A stretch of DNA of 7,439 nt from an uncultured Anaerotruncus sp. (GTDB lineage: Bacteria; Bacillota_A; Clostridia; Oscillospirales; CAG-272). Shown piece after piece: positions 6,470-7,439 of this stretch. The notes beneath the pieces were generated by a model that saw only the letters and a list, made by a program, of their open reading frames with translations, did no database searches and was not told the origin of the DNA. The stretch's first letter is position 1; each line of letters opens with the position of its first letter. The position numbers and the translations under genes were made by a program. The stretch lies in the NCBI GenBank assembly GCA_958414155.1, contig CATYWI010000054.1, positions 1 to 7,439 on the forward strand, read 5' to 3'.

Positions 6470-6921
6470 GCGAAAAAACAAAAAAAGGCGGCACGCGTGC
6501 CGTACCGATAATCTGCGCCGCGACGATCCTCGCGGCGCTTATCGTGGTTCTCTTCCTTGTTTTTTACCCCTCGGTAATGGTTCGGCGCGAGCGCACGAGG
6601 CTTGCCGAACGCATAAATGCGATCGCTGACGCCTCCGACTGTACCGTTCTCAGGACCGTCATGTCCGACTACGGCTACGGCGGCACGGCGGACGGAGGCG
6701 AGGAGCTGACCGAAGGCGAGCCGGCTTCCGCTTATGCGCGCGATCTTGCCGCGCGGTTCATGAATGCCGGGTATCTCCGCCGTGAGGATGCATCCGGCGG
6801 CAACTGGGACACGCGCGTCCGTTTCTCCGGCAACGGCGACACTGTGACTGTTTATCTGACCTCCGACAACACGATATACTTCACCCGCGGCATCACCCGT
6901 TTTATTTTTGAACTCGGGTGA
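6466..6921 (+). CDS. Small single-pass membrane protein, unknown function
   Basis: A 151-residue protein I do not recognise. A lysine/arginine-rich start (MSEKTKKGGTRA) is followed by one long hydrophobic segment (VPIICAATILAALIVVLFLVF, about 13-33). The inside-positive rule then puts about 115 residues outside. The outer part contains a helix rich in charge (MVRRERTRLAERINAIADAS), a Gly/Glu-rich stretch and a C-terminal beta-rich region (TRVRFSGNGDTVTVYLTSDN). The hydrophobic segment could also be an uncleaved signal anchor; no lipobox was seen. Its ATG overlaps the TGA of the CBS frame by four bases, pointing to translational coupling and a shared task with the CBS and propeller proteins. 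TGA at 6919-6921 ends the gene within a weak hairpin. Confidence 0.75.
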   Translation: MSEKTKKGGTRAVPIICAATILAALIVVLFLVFYPSVMVRRERTRLAERINAIADASDCTVLRTVMSDYGYGGTADGGEELTEGEPASAYARDLAARFMNAGYLRREDASGGNWDTRVRFSGNGDTVTVYLTSDNTIYFTRGITRFIFELG

Positions 6922-7050
6922 AGTTTGTGCAGATTTGCAGCTTCATACCCCGATGGTGAAATGAGTGCTGTTTTATATCTACTTCCTGTCCATAGTAACA
7001 TCTGAACATGAAGTAACTTGTCGGTGAAGTGAGTGCAGACTCTTATCTAC
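6913..7050 (+). repeat. Three degenerate copies of a GGTGAARTGAGTGC-type repeat
   Basis: Similar stretches begin with GGTGAAGTTTGTGCAGA (6917), GGTGAAATGAGTGCTG (6955) and GGTGAAGTGAGTGCAGA (7023). The second and third both end in TATCTAC (6976-6982 and 7044-7050). The third runs straight into the 83-bp array, whose units also end in a TTATC...CTAC junction. They may be worn relatives of that array. No open frame of coding character was found here. Confidence 0.45.
6916..6950. other. Imperfect hairpin across the end of the last gene
   Basis: GGGT-GAAG (6916-6923) pairs with CTTC-AT-ACCC (6941-6950) with a two-base bulge, and an inner TGCA/TGCA step closes a GATT loop. It begins inside the last codons. 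No T-run follows, so a terminator role is doubtful; it also overlaps the first degenerate repeat of the tail region. Confidence 0.3.
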
Positions 7051-7218
7051 GAGTCATTATTGTCTTTGGTCAAGGCGCGTAAATTTCTACAGCAGAACTT
7101 TGACCAAGACGCCGTAGGCGGCTTGGTGTGGTGCGGTAACATGAACTGAAAAATATTGCAGGCTACATTCCGCACCGCTTGACTCGGTGGGGTAATCGAA
7201 TTTTGAAATTTATTAAAA
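7047..7218 (+). repeat. Composite first unit of the tandem array: one hairpin unit apparently nested in another
   Basis: It starts as a normal unit (GTCATTATTGTCTTTGG from 7053, then TCAAGGCGCGTAA). It breaks off at about 7082 and resumes at about 7177 with GCTTGACTCGGTGGGGTAA, the matching right half. Between them lie roughly 94 bases containing a full hairpin core of the other type (7103-7127) and a second 7-bp inverted repeat, GGTGCGG (7130-7136) with CCGCACC (7170-7176). The composite is 172 bases, close to two units. The interrupted variant arms are GTCAAG (7069-7074) and CTTGAC (7178-7183). Confidence 0.6.
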
Positions 7219-7301
7219 CTACAAGTCATTATTGTCTTTGACCAAGACGCCGCAGGCGGCTTGGTGTGGCGTGGTAACTGAACCTCGAAATCTTATCAAA
7301 G
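7219..7301 (+). repeat. 83-bp tandem repeat unit with hairpin (version 1)
   Basis: The unit begins CTACAAGTCATTATTGTC and contains a 25-base hairpin core at 7241-7265. The core has a 6-bp outer stem (ACCAAG/CTTGGT), one A-G mismatch, a 4-bp inner stem (CGCC/GGCG) and a GCA loop. It is followed by GGTAACTGAA and an AT-rich end. The next unit follows with no gap. A length of 83 is not a multiple of three, so the array cannot be a repeated protein segment. Confidence 0.9.
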
Positions 7302-7384
7302 CTACAAGTCATTATTGTCTTTGACCAAGACGCCGCAGGCGGCTTGGTGAGGCGGGGTAATCGAATTTTGAAATCTTATCAAGA
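7302..7384 (+). repeat. 83-bp tandem repeat unit with hairpin (version 1)
   Basis: Identical to the preceding unit for its first 48 bases, including the entire hairpin core (7324-7348). It differs in the tail (GAGGCGGGGTAATCGAATTT), which instead matches the tail of the composite unit at 7187-7206. This mosaic pattern suggests recombination or gene conversion between units. Confidence 0.9.
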
Positions 7385-7439
7385 CTACAAGTCATTATTG
7401 TCTTTGGTCAAGGCGCGTAAGCGACTTGACTCGGCGGGG
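7385..7439 (+). repeat. Tandem repeat unit with hairpin (version 2), cut by the window end
   Basis: The same head (CTACAAGTCATTATTGTC) leads to a hairpin core at 7407-7430. Here the outer stem is GTCAAG/CTTGAC, followed by a G-A mismatch, a 3-bp CGC/GCG inner stem and a GTAA loop. Against version 1 the outer stem shows two paired substitutions that keep base pairing. The array continues beyond the window. Confidence 0.9.

Noticed and set aside
7047..7229. 60-residue open frame on the minus strand across the repeat array
   Set aside because: It lies wholly in the repeats, has no ribosome binding site, and the 83-bp period breaks its frame in each new unit.
7103..7430. Hairpins of the array as Rho-independent terminators
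   Set aside because: No T-run follows the stems on either strand.
7219..7439. CRISPR array
   Set aside because: Units abut with no unique spacers of constant length, and the conserved part covers most of each 83-bp unit.

Overview
The window reads as a chromosomal segment of a GC-rich member of the Bacillota, probably an uncultured gut Clostridia lineage. This placement is an inference. It rests on purine-rich AAAGGA/AGGAGG ribosome binding sites, TTGACN-17-TAAAAT promoters, a Clostridia-style zinc-ribbon/membrane/propeller protein, a two-CBS-domain protein of a type common in Clostridia, and a DUF4091 (GH123-like) sugar hydrolase next to a sugar-isomerase-type TIM barrel. No rRNA, tRNA, CRISPR array, transposase or phage gene was seen.

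Left block (1-3135, + strand): a 5'-truncated ArsR-type winged-helix regulator, a HAD phosphatase and a cytoplasmic GH123-like glycoside hydrolase lie head to tail with gaps of 34 and 43 bases, probably one operon. It ends at a perfect 18-bp inverted repeat (3095-3135) that also serves the convergent gene on the other side. Next block (3151-3993, - strand): a xylose-isomerase-like TIM-barrel protein (sugar phosphate isomerase/epimerase superfamily) with its own promoter and a strong Shine-Dalgarno. Regulator, hydrolase, HAD phosphatase and isomerase together suggest a small carbohydrate-use locus, but no substrate can be named from sequence.

The 214-base divergent region (3994-4207) carries two face-to-face promoters of the same design. 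Right block (4208-6921, + strand): a membrane-anchored zinc-ribbon/beta-propeller protein, a CBS-pair protein broken by an apparent single-base frameshift, and a small single-pass membrane protein whose start overlaps the CBS stop (ATGA). They look like one transcription unit with a cytosolic sensor and envelope components; function unknown.

Tail (6922-7439): no credible gene. It holds degenerate short repeats and then a tandem array of about 83-bp units that runs off the window end. Each complete unit contains a hairpin, and two versions of it differ by paired, structure-preserving changes. This array is the least explained and most interesting part of the window.
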